A stretch of 64,000 nt of DNA from Volvox africanus (Eukaryota > Chlorophyta > Chlorophyceae > Chlamydomonadales > Volvocaceae). Location of the stretch: contig BSDZ01000023.1 in the NCBI GenBank assembly GCA_030268105.1, forward strand, positions 1,488,001 through 1,552,000, given 5' to 3'. Numbering within the stretch: the stretch's first letter is position 1; each line of letters opens with the position of its first letter. The translations under genes and the position numbers were made by a program. Shown here piece after piece: positions 47,156 to 59,403 of the stretch. Under the pieces are notes generated by a model. It was not told the DNA's origin. It was given only the letters and a program-made list of their open reading frames with translations, and did no database searches.

Positions 47156-48748
47156 GATGAAAGTGGACAAATCTTTTAGTCCTTAACGGCAAACACGGAC
47201 AGCTCCTCCACAGCACCGCTGCTTGACGCAAGGGAAATCATCCGCAAATATAACATTATGCGTTCATATCTCCTTCATAAACTGTGACGCCAAGGGTGTT
47301 GGTGCAGGCACATATGTTCAGCGATCCAAGTTAGGATGGGTGTTATTTTATAACAGTGTGCATCCTATGCGTGACGAAGCTGTTGCCACTTTACGGGTAT
47401 ATGAAATATTAGACCAACTTCCGTAGTTCCGTACTAATTACTTATGGTTTTGCGAGAGGGGTCCAATAATCTCGATCGCGTTGAAGTCCCAATATAGATG
47501 CCCTGCTTAGAAAGCATCAAAGAGCCACATCGACTCATGGGACCCTGAAGGTAGGTTGGCACCTAAGGTGCACACGAGCACTATGGGCAGCCCGTTTAGC
47601 ATGGGCGTTACTGACATTTAAGTCGGGGTTTCAAAGGGTGGACAGCAAATACCAACGATGCTAGCAGTCTCAACTGGGGCGCAGACTCACGTCTGCCTGT
47701 CCTGCAGGGTCCTGCCAGCACTGCAAAAATGCGCACCCACTCAACTCGGGGGGGGGGGGCGGAAATTTTCCGTTGCCTGGGAAGGCTAGCATGTCATAAT
47801 GCTTCATCATCCATACGGCTTTACATGCCAAAACGGATTTTGTGTGAACCAGCCAACTTGTCCCCGCCTGTTATTGCTAATGGTCGCCCACAGCGATGCG
47901 CGGCAGCATTGTAAGGCCTTGGAAGTCCGTAGGGGCGGGGTCTACCAGCGTGCAAAAACGCTCCACCCAACACAGTTTACAAATCTGAAAACGCTTTCCG
48001 TCAGCCTAATCTACAGCTCCGTTATCTGGGCCCCGTCCACAGCATGTCGTGCCCATTTCGCCAGAGAAACCGAGAAACCCGCCGTTATCGTATCGTTCGC
48101 AGCGGCATCTACTCACGAGGTGACACTGAAACCCTCGAACATGACAACAGCTGCTTGCATATCCACCAGGTGACTCGAATACCCTCGCAACGACGACGGA
48201 AGAATCTGCACCTCCAGGATTGCCCCACACCGTTGTGTGGGGCACAGCGGCAAGGAAACTGAAACCGAGACACAAGGCTACCGGGCAGAAGGTAGATAGG
48301 AGTATGGAACAATGGGGACCTGATGCATCTGATGCGGTTACCTTTCTTCTCCTGGCCCGCACTCTGCACAATTAGCATAAGACAGCACAGCCGCACCTAG
48401 GATGGCCATTCCCCTCCACAGCATATCGCATGACCTCCCCCTTGTCAGTTCTTTCCTGACAGCATCTGTGGACCTCCACAAGACGCCCGGGTTTCTACTG
48501 TTGACTCTTGACTCTTATCGGCGAAAAGCCGACCCGTATAACCGTGCGAACCCACGTTTGGCCCTAGCGGGACGGCCCAGTCATGCCAGAAGGAATGATA
48601 TAACGGCCTATTATGATGCACACGGGTCTCAGCTCCGCTACTGCCATTACCACGTTTTACGTGGACGCGGAGACAACCATGTATAACGCCCGTCTCACTG
48701 CTGGTGACGCGCTGGCGCCGTCTCCTCTCCGTCCCATCCTCGGCTCCT
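47156..48748. other. Intergenic between the E2 3' end and the E3 5' end
   Basis: Both genes run leftward, so this holds the E3 promoter and the E2 terminator region. A short hairpin TGCCCCACACCGTTGTGTGGGG lies at 48219-48242. No gene recognised. Confidence 0.4.
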
Positions 48749-51700
48749 TTACAATGCCGCAATGAGAGTCTCGAGGTCCCGCCGCATGTCCATCATCCGG
48801 GCTGCGTATGCACTGTCGGCGGGACGCGCGTCATCCGCCCAGATCTTGATCTGGGTGAGTAGTGCGTCGCGCCGAAGCCGAAAGTGCGTGCGCACCACTT
48901 CAGCAAGCGCGGTCGGTGGATGGCGAAGCACATCCAGCATAGCGTACCGAACACAATTTTCGCGAACGTTCTGCGCAACGTAATGATGGCAGGAACGGTA
49001 GGAACAATATTTGTACTGAACAAATGTACATGTCATAGCTCTTTTAGACGCACCTTTTTAATGAGTTGTTACAATGGATCAACGGCGGAGATGGCAAGGA
49101 TGGGAAGGATGGCATGGAAAGTCCACGACAATGGACACTGTGAGAGGGATGCCATGGCTGCGTAGTGGCGATGGTTACAGGCAGTGGCAACAGCACACCA
49201 CACTGTGCCTTTGCTTTGCTGCTGCAGTTCCCTTACTCGCCTTGTTGTACTCCTGCGACGCAGTCTTGCCCCTGTCTCCTGTCTGCGACTCGTAGCTGGG
49301 CTCGTTGAAGTACGGCTCCGGCACCATGATGAGGGATTGGATGGAGATCAGAACCTGCACGCGCATTTACGCACACCCTACGTTCACTCCAACGCCAACG
49401 CCAACGAACGGTTCCATAAACAAGTATCTTGCTCCAAACCCGTTTAACTCCTCCACAAAAGCTGCAGTCGTGGTGACATGCTGCTTAAACACTGTGCCCC
49501 GTGCACAACATACACCCACATGTGCGACCGGCCGGTCGCACATGTGGGCTTCAATCAAGCCAAGCCCGCAAAACTCAGTCCATGTGTTTCAGAGCTTCAA
49601 GACGGATATACATATCTGAATGGCCCAGGCCGCTTACCTAAACAAAAAAAGAGTTTGGGTAAAACAAAATCCTTTTCCAGCCATCAGGAAATGGGAAGCG
49701 GTGCAAGGCGTGCCACTTCCTATGGCAAACTCACAAACTCCAACAGGCTCCTTGTCCCACAACTAACCTGTACTGCCGTTGATATGTCGGGGTTCCAGGT
49801 CTCCCCCCGGTCACCAGACCAGGTGCCCAGCAGCGACAAGCAGACCTTGCCCTCCGCGTATAGGTTGGGGTTGAAACGGACACGCCCGCCACCGGTAGTC
49901 ATCAGGTGCACCTGGTGTGTTGTTTTGTTCAAACCCATCAACATGGCTTCGCGCTCTGCTCATAATGACATGCAAATGCAATCCCAGATGATGACAGATA
50001 ACAGTAACACACCGCGGGTCGCGTCGTGCTGGGGTTTAACGGGCCCTTGGCCAAACAAAGCCCAGCTGAAGCCACATGTGGTGATGGGACAGGTGATTAG
50101 GTGGGACAGCGAACTACCAGCTGCTGCAGCCATTGCCCGTACCTGTGGCGGCACGTTGGGATACTGCGGCGGAAAGTACATATCAAAGACGAAGCAGCCG
50201 CCGCTGTACGGTGTGTCCTCGGGGCCTACTATCAGGGTCTTCCAGAGCTGTACAGCAGTCTCGTCCACACGCGCAAAAACGCTCGACGATTCCGAAAGGG
50301 GCAACAACGACTCCAGGGAAGCCACCTAGCCAAACAACGAAGGGCTTCATGAGGACCGACTGGGAGTGGCACACCTAGCTAGCAAACGCATACGCAGCCG
50401 GCCCAACCGCCCGCCGAGTACAAATCCAAACCGCAAGTCAACCAAATCGGTGCGCTGTACAGCCAGCTACTTAGCGTATTGCGATCGGAAAGGTAAATGA
50501 AGCCCAAAGACGTTTCCCATTTCGGGCGGAGACGAAAGTCTATCAGGTAACTGCGAACCCACCTCTTTGGCCAACCGCACCGCCCTGATTCGGGGCGCCT
50601 GCTGCTCCATGCGCGTCTGATTTGCGAAGTGGTGTGCCCGCCCCAACCCCGAGACAGCGTCCACCTGCTCCACGAGGTCACCCACCGGAAGTAGCCATAC
50701 CTTATGTGAGGTTAAATCTTATATCGGAAGCGGATATCTCCAAATGTCAAGGAAAGGCAATATTATGAAACAGCGCACAGCTTGCTCCGGCATGTTAACA
50801 TGGATGCTGGGTGGGGACGCTAGATGTCATGGCACCGGCAAGTGATGTGCCCACATGATGCACCGCCAACATGTGCAGAACGCGCAGGCAAGGATGACGA
50901 AACGGGAATGGGAGGTGATGAATGGTTACGTGTAGCAAACCGGGAGGCAGCGCGGCGTCAAAAAATATGGAGGAGGATCTGTCGACCTTCTCCGCCTAGG
51001 CCCACCATTAGGGTTCCAAGTAGGGTTCCAGTCATTGGGGCTGATCTCGCATGACTTGACCAGGTACTGCTCCCAACAGTGAGGAGCTGTCTCTCCTGGC
51101 CACCCCACTATTTGCTTCCCCATACAGCTTTGCTGGAACCGAGTTTAATACTCCCACAGGTCGCTTACCTGCAGCGGTTTGAACGTCTTGACGTACAAGC
51201 TGGGACCATCTGCCGAGGCAGAGGCAGCCCCGGCGGCACTGGTACTGGCCTGTGCGCCACTGGCGGTGCGCTCAGCTGCCAGTGCCGCCCCCGTGGCCAC
51301 CGATGCCTCAGCCTGCGGCTGTGGATATTTATGTGGTCCTTGCACCGCCGATGCTACCTCTGCCGCCGGAGCACCCCTTCCTGGCATGTTGGCATCGATA
51401 TAGGCTGCTATCTGCATAATGATCCTGGCCATACGCTGAGTGGCCTCTGCCTCTCGGGCTGCGTTCTCTGCTGCAACGGCGCCTGGAGAAACAACAAGGA
51501 CGAAAGTACAAAGGAATTAATCATCAAGATACCATTGTAATCATGATCGGATGGCGCAGAAGAGAGTTGTGGGTTAAAACACGGCCGGGAAGTATCCCCC
51601 CCTGATACCGCCAAGCCCCCTCCAGCTGAAAAGGGACTCGACCCCCCAGCGTGGGCAGGCATGAAGCCGAGCTGCCTCTTAATGTACATAAAAAAATCCA

Positions 51701-54700
51701 ATCAGGCAGAGCGTACGCCGCCCGGCATTGCACACTTACTTCTATCGGGAATCCGTGTGGCAGTGACAGCGGCGGAGGTGGACGCGCCCGATTCAGCCGA
51801 TCCCGTGCCCTTCTCAGCGCGAACGGTAGCGGGTCCCAAGACCTACAGAGCGGGCAAGGTGCAACATCCCGTCATATATAATCGCGATAACTGTTATGAG
51901 CTAACCGCTACAAAGTTCCAAGCTATATGCCTTGGCCGTGAGCTACCAATGGCGATGGCTTGACTAAGGTTGTCTTACCCGTGTGAGAACATATATCCAC
52001 CCGTCCCCAAACATCTAAGAAAACACCGCAACGAGATTTCAGGTGAAAATGGGCACTCACGCTCAGGTACAATTTGGCCGCGGAACGCAGCGCCTTTGTC
52101 AAGATGGCTGCCACGCTGTGCCCAGGCCCCGCCGGCTCCGAGCTGGCCTGGCCTTGAGGCCCAACCTCACTCCATAGCATGTCGTGCGTGCTGGGCCGAC
52201 ACAGCTCCCGGAGCAGCGCCAGGAGTGCCAAATAATACTTATGCCTGTATGTAAATGCCAAACCAGTGGGCTTCAGCCTTTCACGCCGTAGCAAAGCGAG
52301 CGTGCGAAATTACCAACCATGCGCAATGATTTCTGAACCGACTCTAGATTTCTGCCGCTGCCGAAACAGTTGTCACGGACGCACGGATTCAAAAAATGAT
52401 TCGGGATGTACAGCGCTGCGATTTAAATTCGCTCTCTCAGTAATCCAAGCCTCAGGTTGCGTACAGTTATGACGCGCAGGTCGTATGGGGCCCTGCCGGC
52501 CGCACTCCCCCGGAAGAGCCCCCTCCGCGTCCTCCTCCGTCTTGCTCTCCCTCTCGCATTTATTTCCATCATGATGGCGGAACTCCCCACCCGTCACCCC
52601 TTTTCTCCAAATCCTCGCTCTTGCCCTCGTCTCCCGCACCGTGCGCCCATGTCGGTGAAGGACGCCAAGTGCAGTTCCCGCACCACGAAGGGTAACAGGC
52701 AGGAATCCTGCAGCACAGCAGCACAGCGCTCCGCCCCAAGCCTAGGCTCTGTGTCGTCCCCATGGCTGCATGCTGGCGCAGCACCGACCGGCGCGTCTGC
52801 CTCCACCGCCGTTACTGCCACTGCTGCATTGCGAACACCACCTGTCCCTGCAGGCTCCGGTGTCTCGGGGGGCTCCTGTGCCGCCCCTGCCGAAGCTGCC
52901 GTTGTTTCGACGCCCTCCATCGCCGCAGGGCCGGTGCCATCGTCCGCCTCCTGAAGTTGCTGGTTCCTCTGTTCCTCCTCCTGCTGTCCCTGTGGCTTCT
53001 GTCTCTGTGTGTCTTCCCTTTCCTCCAGGAGCGGCGGCCGGGGCCCAAGCTCACGTACAAGACTGTTGTACAACTCCTCCAATAACAACTGTATTTCTGA
53101 GTCACGAGCCCTCTGGGCCGCGTCTGTCGCTTTTGCGTCCCATTGCTCGCCTGGAAAGCAGGAAGGCACAGCACAGTACGTCGTGGAAAGCAGTCATCGC
53201 ATTCGGTGTCAAACGCCACTCCCCGCAGTTTGGTACCTATCTTTAATCGAATAATCTGCTTTTATCATCTCCTCTGACCGCCACAAAACACATCAACTGC
53301 CGCCCGGTCCGTCCCGCTTGCACGCGCCACTCCCTACAGTGCCAACCTCCCAACATTGCCCACTCCTTCCAACCAGCAAAGTCTGTCATGTCGTTGTGTG
53401 GCGCCCCCAGGTGCCCTCGCCTAGCAGTAAGCGAGCCTAATAGCATTGCCGCCACCAAATTGACTTAAACCGGGAGTGCAAGTCCAGCATTGTACCCAGT
53501 ATAACTCACTGTTCTTCTCCTGGCCACTGCCATACCCCGTCCCGCGTGCCCACACAACTTCGCGGGTGCGCTTCCCCGACGCAAGCTCGGGACGGCCCCG
53601 CTTCTTTCCAGCCTCTGCCAGGGCCTGCAGCCGGGCCGTGTCCTTGTCGTACGAATCGCGCGCGCTGCGGTTTTCGGGCAGGCATATGCAGAAGGATAAA
53701 CAGACGGGAAAACGAGGTAACAGCAAAGCTAGAGGATAAGAGATGGTAGGGAGACCCAGTGCGATGCGTATGTTTATGTCTATTGTGAATTAAGCCGTAG
53801 AGAGATGAAGGCCGTATGCTGCAACCACGTGAAAAAACGTTTCTGCCATTGTCCGTACGCGAACAGCCGCCATAAGGGGTTGTAGCGGCAAGGACCTCAC
53901 GGTTGCCGGGGCAGACAGCATACACACTCAGTTCGGCACGTCCTTATCCACCATTGTGGTGTAGCAAGCAGAGAATTTAAGTGGGACTGTCGCAGAGAAT
54001 TTAAGTGGGACTTGACGTGATAGCGGCAAAGCTGCGGAACCTACGACCGTGTGAACCCCCATATGCCTCCACACAGCTATATGTTGTGAAAATTTGCCCC
54101 CGCCCCGCCCTCTACATCCCTGTATACTAACTCAAGTGGTTGCAGGTTAAAAGCCCAGTTCAGGCCGTTCGTTCCGTGGAACCCCGCGTGGGTGCCCCTT
54201 TGCTCCCATTACTCACGCGTACAGAGCCGCGACCTCTGGCTGCTGCAGAGACAGGGGTGACACACCGCTTAACGCCTCAAGACGTGCTAGCCCTCGCTCC
54301 AGGGGGGAGTATGTCGAATGTGGGTGGAGGCGAATGTCATTGGCGGGATTGTCCAGGTCAACACGAGCGTTGGCCTACAGGGCGGTGGTTTGGGGTTTAC
54401 AACTGATCCTGGTTGTGGTGACCGTGGTGGTGGTGTAATTGTGTTGTAAAGGAGGAGCACCCGTCCGCGCAGAGATGGTTGTGCAAAGCCGTGAGTAGAG
54501 GAAAGCCGTGAAGTAGTGGAAAGCCGTGAAGTAACAGTGCTAGATAATCAGGTTAATCTGGGCGAAACCTGGTATCATCCGTGGATGCCCACTCCCCGTA
54601 TGCGTGCGAATGCACGTGCCATATCCCGTGGCCCTGATTGCGCGGGCCCTGCCGATCGATTGAAACGGTTCGAAGCGGGGGTGTGAATGGCAACGCTTTG

Positions 54701-57465
54701 ACAGAGTGCCACTGCTATTCTTAAAGCTTGTGAGTTCGGCAGCGCGGCGGACGATTTGGCTGCACGGCATCTTAACCTGCAATTCACTCCAACCGTCACG
54801 ATTCAGTCAGCAGTTTCTACCGTTAACTGATCAAGGACAAATTCACCTTACCTCAAGAAAGGCCTTGATCTGCCCCACGGTGTCCATTGCGGCGCGCCAG
54901 GGGTCCCAGTTCTCCAGGCGCAGCATGGGGTGCGACGCAACCGCGTCCAGCATGGGCCCCTTGAAGTGCGGCCACACAACTTCCACAGAAGGTGGAAAGA
55001 AAGGGTGCAGACCGCGCATGAAGCGCAGCCGCAGCCGCACAGTAGAGTAGAAGTACCGCCGGGACACTTCTCGCATATCCTGACGAAAGGAGGCGCCGCA
55101 GAAACATCGGGGGGTGGGGTTGATGGGCGTCAGGAATCTGGCGTCATAAGCCATTGTACCTGTCGGCCACGTGCGCCAGCTGCCCTTTCAACTGACGGCA
55201 CCCAGGCTACGTTCATACCTGCTGCAATATCCGTGCCGTTCGGGGAAAATCAAATAACACATGATGTAAAAGCGCCCTACATGTATTCGCATCTCAAGAT
55301 TTCTTTTGGTTCCACACATGTCTCGCACCGTTTGCTATACTTGCACACGTTATACTGCCACTACACGAACGCTAGCTACAAGCCTGCAAACTCAATTTCA
55401 AAGCTCCAGCTGGAGTCGTGTACAAGCAGGATAGGGCTGGCCTTCCCCGAAGAAAAATCACCAGCTTCTCCTTCCCCCAAGAGATGCAGGTGCCGCCATG
55501 CACATGCATCCCATTAAATAAGAACCCATTATAAGCCCTGCGCGTCCTCATCACCCGACCGATGGCCCACCCACTAACTCCAGTGACACGACGCCTGACC
55601 TGCGCCTGGTTCGCAAGTATCTCTTTTTGCCGTTAAGACAAGTAGGACAAAATAAAATACACTATTCCTTTTCTCCGTTTCCCATCAACCTGCTGTCCTA
55701 TTATCCTATGCGGCCTGCACCCGGCCCTCCTCGGCTCAATTACACTAAGCGAGGGGTGCGACCCGTGGGCGCTTTTGACCCGTGACGACCCGTGATTACC
55801 TTCGCCAAAGCACTGCCCTCTGTGAAGGAGCCAAGGTCCACAATCCAATGGTACAAATCATCCCCACCAGTCTCCACCGAGCAGTCCACGTTGCGTGCCC
55901 GGAGACAGTCTAACAGCTCACGCGACAGCATGGAAAACGCTTCTCGTGGGTTGAAGATCTGACGCCTGGCGGCCAGACCTGAGATGAGACGAGAGAAACC
56001 CATATAAATAAAAATGTACGGTAAAAACTCGACAGCGTATTGCACACCGATGGTGTTAGCCAAGATCCGCGACTGGATGCTGCCCTACGCTTCGTGGAAG
56101 ATATATGTAAAATCCATGCATCTGCACAGCCGGACCCGCAGACCCGCACTTCTGCAAGACATCCACATCGACCACAGTACCTCACCCGACCTGTCGCCAG
56201 CACAGTTCCGACAGCTGTGGCTAACTCACCCTGTGTGCTGGATAGCGCTTGCTTTCCCGTTTCTGCCTCCATTGCGGCCTCCACCGATGCCTCGTAGCGC
56301 TCCCATCTAGGACCAAAGCAGACAGCGTCAACCCGGACACAACGTTCAGTTCTCCAAGGACGACAGTACAGCTGCTCTCTGTGCAGGACACATGCACGAG
56401 AGGATGTGCAGCTTATCGTTACGTGAACGTAACGATGTGCTGCACAAGGTTTAAGTCAACCACTAAAGGGGCCGTCATTGCTCCATTGCCCTTCCCTGCG
56501 AGTGCAGGGCAGTAGCAAATTAGATCTTGCGTGTGGAATACGGCTGTAGGGCCACGCACAACGTGGTTGGAAGTCTACCACCATTTCAAATCAGTATACG
56601 CCGCTTTGGATCTCTGATCGCTGTTTTTGCAGCTGCTGAAGCGGTATCTGTTGCCATAGACCCGCGTCGCGGCCTCACAAAGTTCTCCCGCAATGTCTCC
56701 CCTGTGAGCCAGAACGTCTCGGCTTTGGCTGTCATGACCCGTCAAGGGCCAAAATTAGTGACGGGTCATGACAGCCAAAATGCGGGTTCCTCTGCGGGTT
56801 CCTCTTTAACATATACGTTCTTACTACAGAGTTTTGCGCCATGAGGGCTCAAGGTCGGCAATGCCAGGAGAGCGGGACGTTGTGCTTGCGGCAACTTCGT
56901 GTGCGCAGGGGGAACCCCCGGACTGTCCTAGCAAACTTGGCGACATGAAGATCGCCAGCAGACGCATTACGAGCCTTCGTCTTGGCTGTGGACTCGGGTT
57001 AATCCTGGTGCGCCCGGCGTCAGCCGGGTTAGGGACTGATGCCAAGCTGATAAGCAACCCATTTCATTAACTCCCATCCTGGTGGCGAACCTCGTAAGTC
57101 TAGTTACTGTTGTCGCCGCAGAGGGCAGTGTGCCGACCAAGTGGCTTGTGGTTATTGACCCCGTGGAGTAGCGAAGTATGCGTGCCAAAGCGATAAGTGC
57201 GTATGAATGCGCACCTCCCAAGGCTCATGCTACAAAGAATGATCAAGTCACGTTCCTCCTCATCGCTGTCGTCTCCGCTGTCATCAACCTCCTGCTGGTC
57301 GCCGTCGCCATTACCACCACAGCCGTTGTCGCTGCCTGACGCTACGTTGTCCCAGTCAGCATCAGACCCCTCGTCCATATCGTCATCGCTGCCGAAGCGC
57401 TTGTCGATGGTGCCCTCGTCCTCCATGTCGGCGGGCGCAGGGACTGGTGTGTTTGAGACTTCCAT
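48749..57465 (-). CDS. BIRC6/UBE2O-like large ubiquitin-conjugating enzyme
   Basis: Transfers ubiquitin through an active-site Cys. Exons identified: 57465-57215, 56306-56230, 55978-55800, 55079-54852, about 53690-53510, 53150-52640, about 52240-52062, about 51480-51170, one near 50660-50570, 50327-50143, 49911-49768, 49354-49241, 48970-48749. The N-terminus ([18 protein letters not shown]) is very acidic. A UBC-like, apparently inactive domain follows ([41 protein letters not shown]). Next come [42 protein letters not shown] and IRAVRLAKE, all in the order of the BIRC6 C-terminal region. The true UBC domain has [52 protein letters not shown] (catalytic Cys near 49845) and [15 protein letters not shown]. 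The C-terminus has [16 protein letters not shown]. No BIR domain is visible in the window. One intron appears to be GC-AG (donor at 49240). Confidence 0.88.
49515..49548. repeat. 34-bp perfect palindrome
   Basis: Arms of 17 bases without spacer, CCCACATGTGCGACCGG and its exact reverse complement. It lies in the E2 intron between exons 49768 and 49354. It could extrude as a cruciform or fold in the pre-mRNA. Confidence 0.97.
53969..54014. repeat. Short tandem duplication (GAGAATTTAAGTGGGACT)
   Basis: Two copies about 25 bases apart in an E2 intron. A similar double copy of GAAAGCCGTGAAGTA lies at 54492-54536. Confidence 0.8.
56724..56779. repeat. 21-bp perfect inverted repeat with 14-base loop
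   Basis: The arm TTTGGCTGTCATGACCCGTC plus A is repeated exactly in reverse complement at 56759-56779. It sits in the first E2 intron and can form a stable stem-loop on either strand. Confidence 0.95.
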
Positions 57466-57656
57466 GCGTCTTGACGTCTTGACGCAATCGTCCCGGCACA
57501 CGCTGCACCTAAGGCGGCATACGATGACACCCAAGAATACAACGGTCTAGTGGTACCAAGGTAACGCGTGCTGGACAGATCCACAGGTAGGACAGGAAAA
57601 GAACTGTCAGGCAGCTGCAGCGCAAACTTGCTCCAAGGTCGTCGGCCTGAAAAGCT

Positions 57657-57732
57657 TTAGCAGCTGACCTCGTTGACCTAGTTGACCTAGCTGACCTAGT
57701 TGACCTAGCTGACCTAGCTGACCTAGTTGAGC
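57657..57732. repeat. TGACCTAGT/C nonamer tandem repeat
   Basis: About eight 9-base units alternate TGACCTAGT and TGACCTAGC, about 190 bp upstream of the proposed E2 start codon, so in its promoter or 5' leader. Confidence 0.9.
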
Positions 57733-59403
57733 TATATAACTTTACACCGATAGGGATCAAATGGGTATTGATATCTGTGTGCAATGTCTAATGCTGAAGG
57801 CTTCAATAAACTTGCGGGAAACTAAATGTATCCATTGTACGCACCCTAGACGCGGGACTCCTTAACGCATCTATAGGCGTCAGGATAACCGCACACGAAA
57901 GCGTTTGGTAAAAATATCTCTGACATCCAAGGTGTAAACGACCCTAGACTCCTTGGATTCTATGAAATGTACATCGAGCTCCTTTGCAAAGGTGAACCTG
58001 TAAAACGCGTGTCACCAAAACAGACAGAGGCAAGCCGATTATATCACACGTACGAAATATGTAATGTGCAGAAGACTCCTGATGAGCGTCAAGGAATGTC
58101 GAGGAAATCAACTGAATGAGGCTGAATCCATATGGCGCGACATGGGGCAGTACAGACCGCCGTAAAGAGGACCGGCGAATCCCCCAAACAGCATGTCTCC
58201 ATCCTCCTGTGGACCTAATACTTGAACTTTAAGGATTACAAGCAAGAGGAGGCAATTAGGAGGAGTTTTGGTTTTCGATCGTGTCAGTATTGCCTGAGAC
58301 TTTGCAATGTACTTTGACCAGTCAATACATTTGGTTTAGGGACTTAAGTTGCAACTTGTAAAATGAGTGGCATTGAGAACTCGTTTCGGGTCCGCGTTGC
58401 TCCTGGCTCTCGCCTTCATTTCTCTTGGGGACTTGGCTCCGAGTTACGCCTGCTTGAAATCCAGAATCCTCACACAGATCAAGGGGATTTAAGTGGGGAA
58501 GCAACGAGAGTATTTTGGTAAGGGAGGAACGGGTGTTTTGGCGGCCAGCTAACCTTCACGGCATTCTTCTCACACCTGCATACCACCACACCTGTTCTTG
58601 ATGTCAATGCTCTATTAAATTCATGATCCGTTTGCCAGAGGCTCTGCTTTCCTCAATCGACACGTTTTGGTTGAGATGTTTGTCCGGACATATGTCGTGC
58701 ATCGGTTCGTACGATCCCCGGGACACAGGGACAAGGCAACCGACACAAATCTTACTGTATCCTTGAAAACCGCTGAGCAGTACAAGGAGATGCAGCGCTC
58801 AAGATTACAAGGTGCGTCGGCAGTAGGTGGCTTGTGGAGGATGATTCTTGGTTATGCATAGGCTTTTCAATGCGCACTGTGGATCTTATACCCTTATGCC
58901 ATTCTCCTGAACCGTAACGTCCGCGATTCTCTCACCCGCTCTACCCGTCTTTAAGCCCGCATCATCCAAGAAATGATATATTAAAATCTGGGTTATGCTA
59001 TTCTCATGTCACAGTTGCAATACCACTTTCTAAAGTTCCTTCCCCATTGTCACATCGTTGTCCTGCCCCAACTGCCATCGCTTGTGTCCTCCAGGAGCAC
59101 AAGACGACGCTCAGTTGGCGCGCGTGGCGTCTTACGCTCGTACCATACGAGAGATTTTAATGAAGCGGCGGTGAGGGTCGTCCAGCAAGAAAGCGGTGTG
59201 TGTGTTTAGTTTCAGAGCCGAAAGACATGTGGATTGAGAAACTTGCGATTAATTTCGCAGGCAACCAAGCAGGCTGCAACATGGTGATGAAGTGACACGT
59301 CATCATCGGGTCTCCCCTCTTTGTACGAAGCTCGAATCCCTTGCCCACTTCTGCTTCTCCGTACGCCCGCCTTGCACTCCCCGGTTTCCACTTTCTATCA
59401 TTC
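57733..59403. other. Divergent region between the E2 and NUP85; NUP85 5' exons not resolved
   Basis: The N-terminal exons of NUP85 should be here. A candidate is 58670-58811 (+; ending TVSLKTAEQYKEMQRSRLQ before a GTGCG donor), but its phase does not fit the next known exon directly. Nothing else is recognised. Confidence 0.35.

Noticed and set aside
58667..58811. First exon of NUP85
   Set aside because: The sequence is suggestive but its phase does not fit the next known exon, so it is left as a candidate only.
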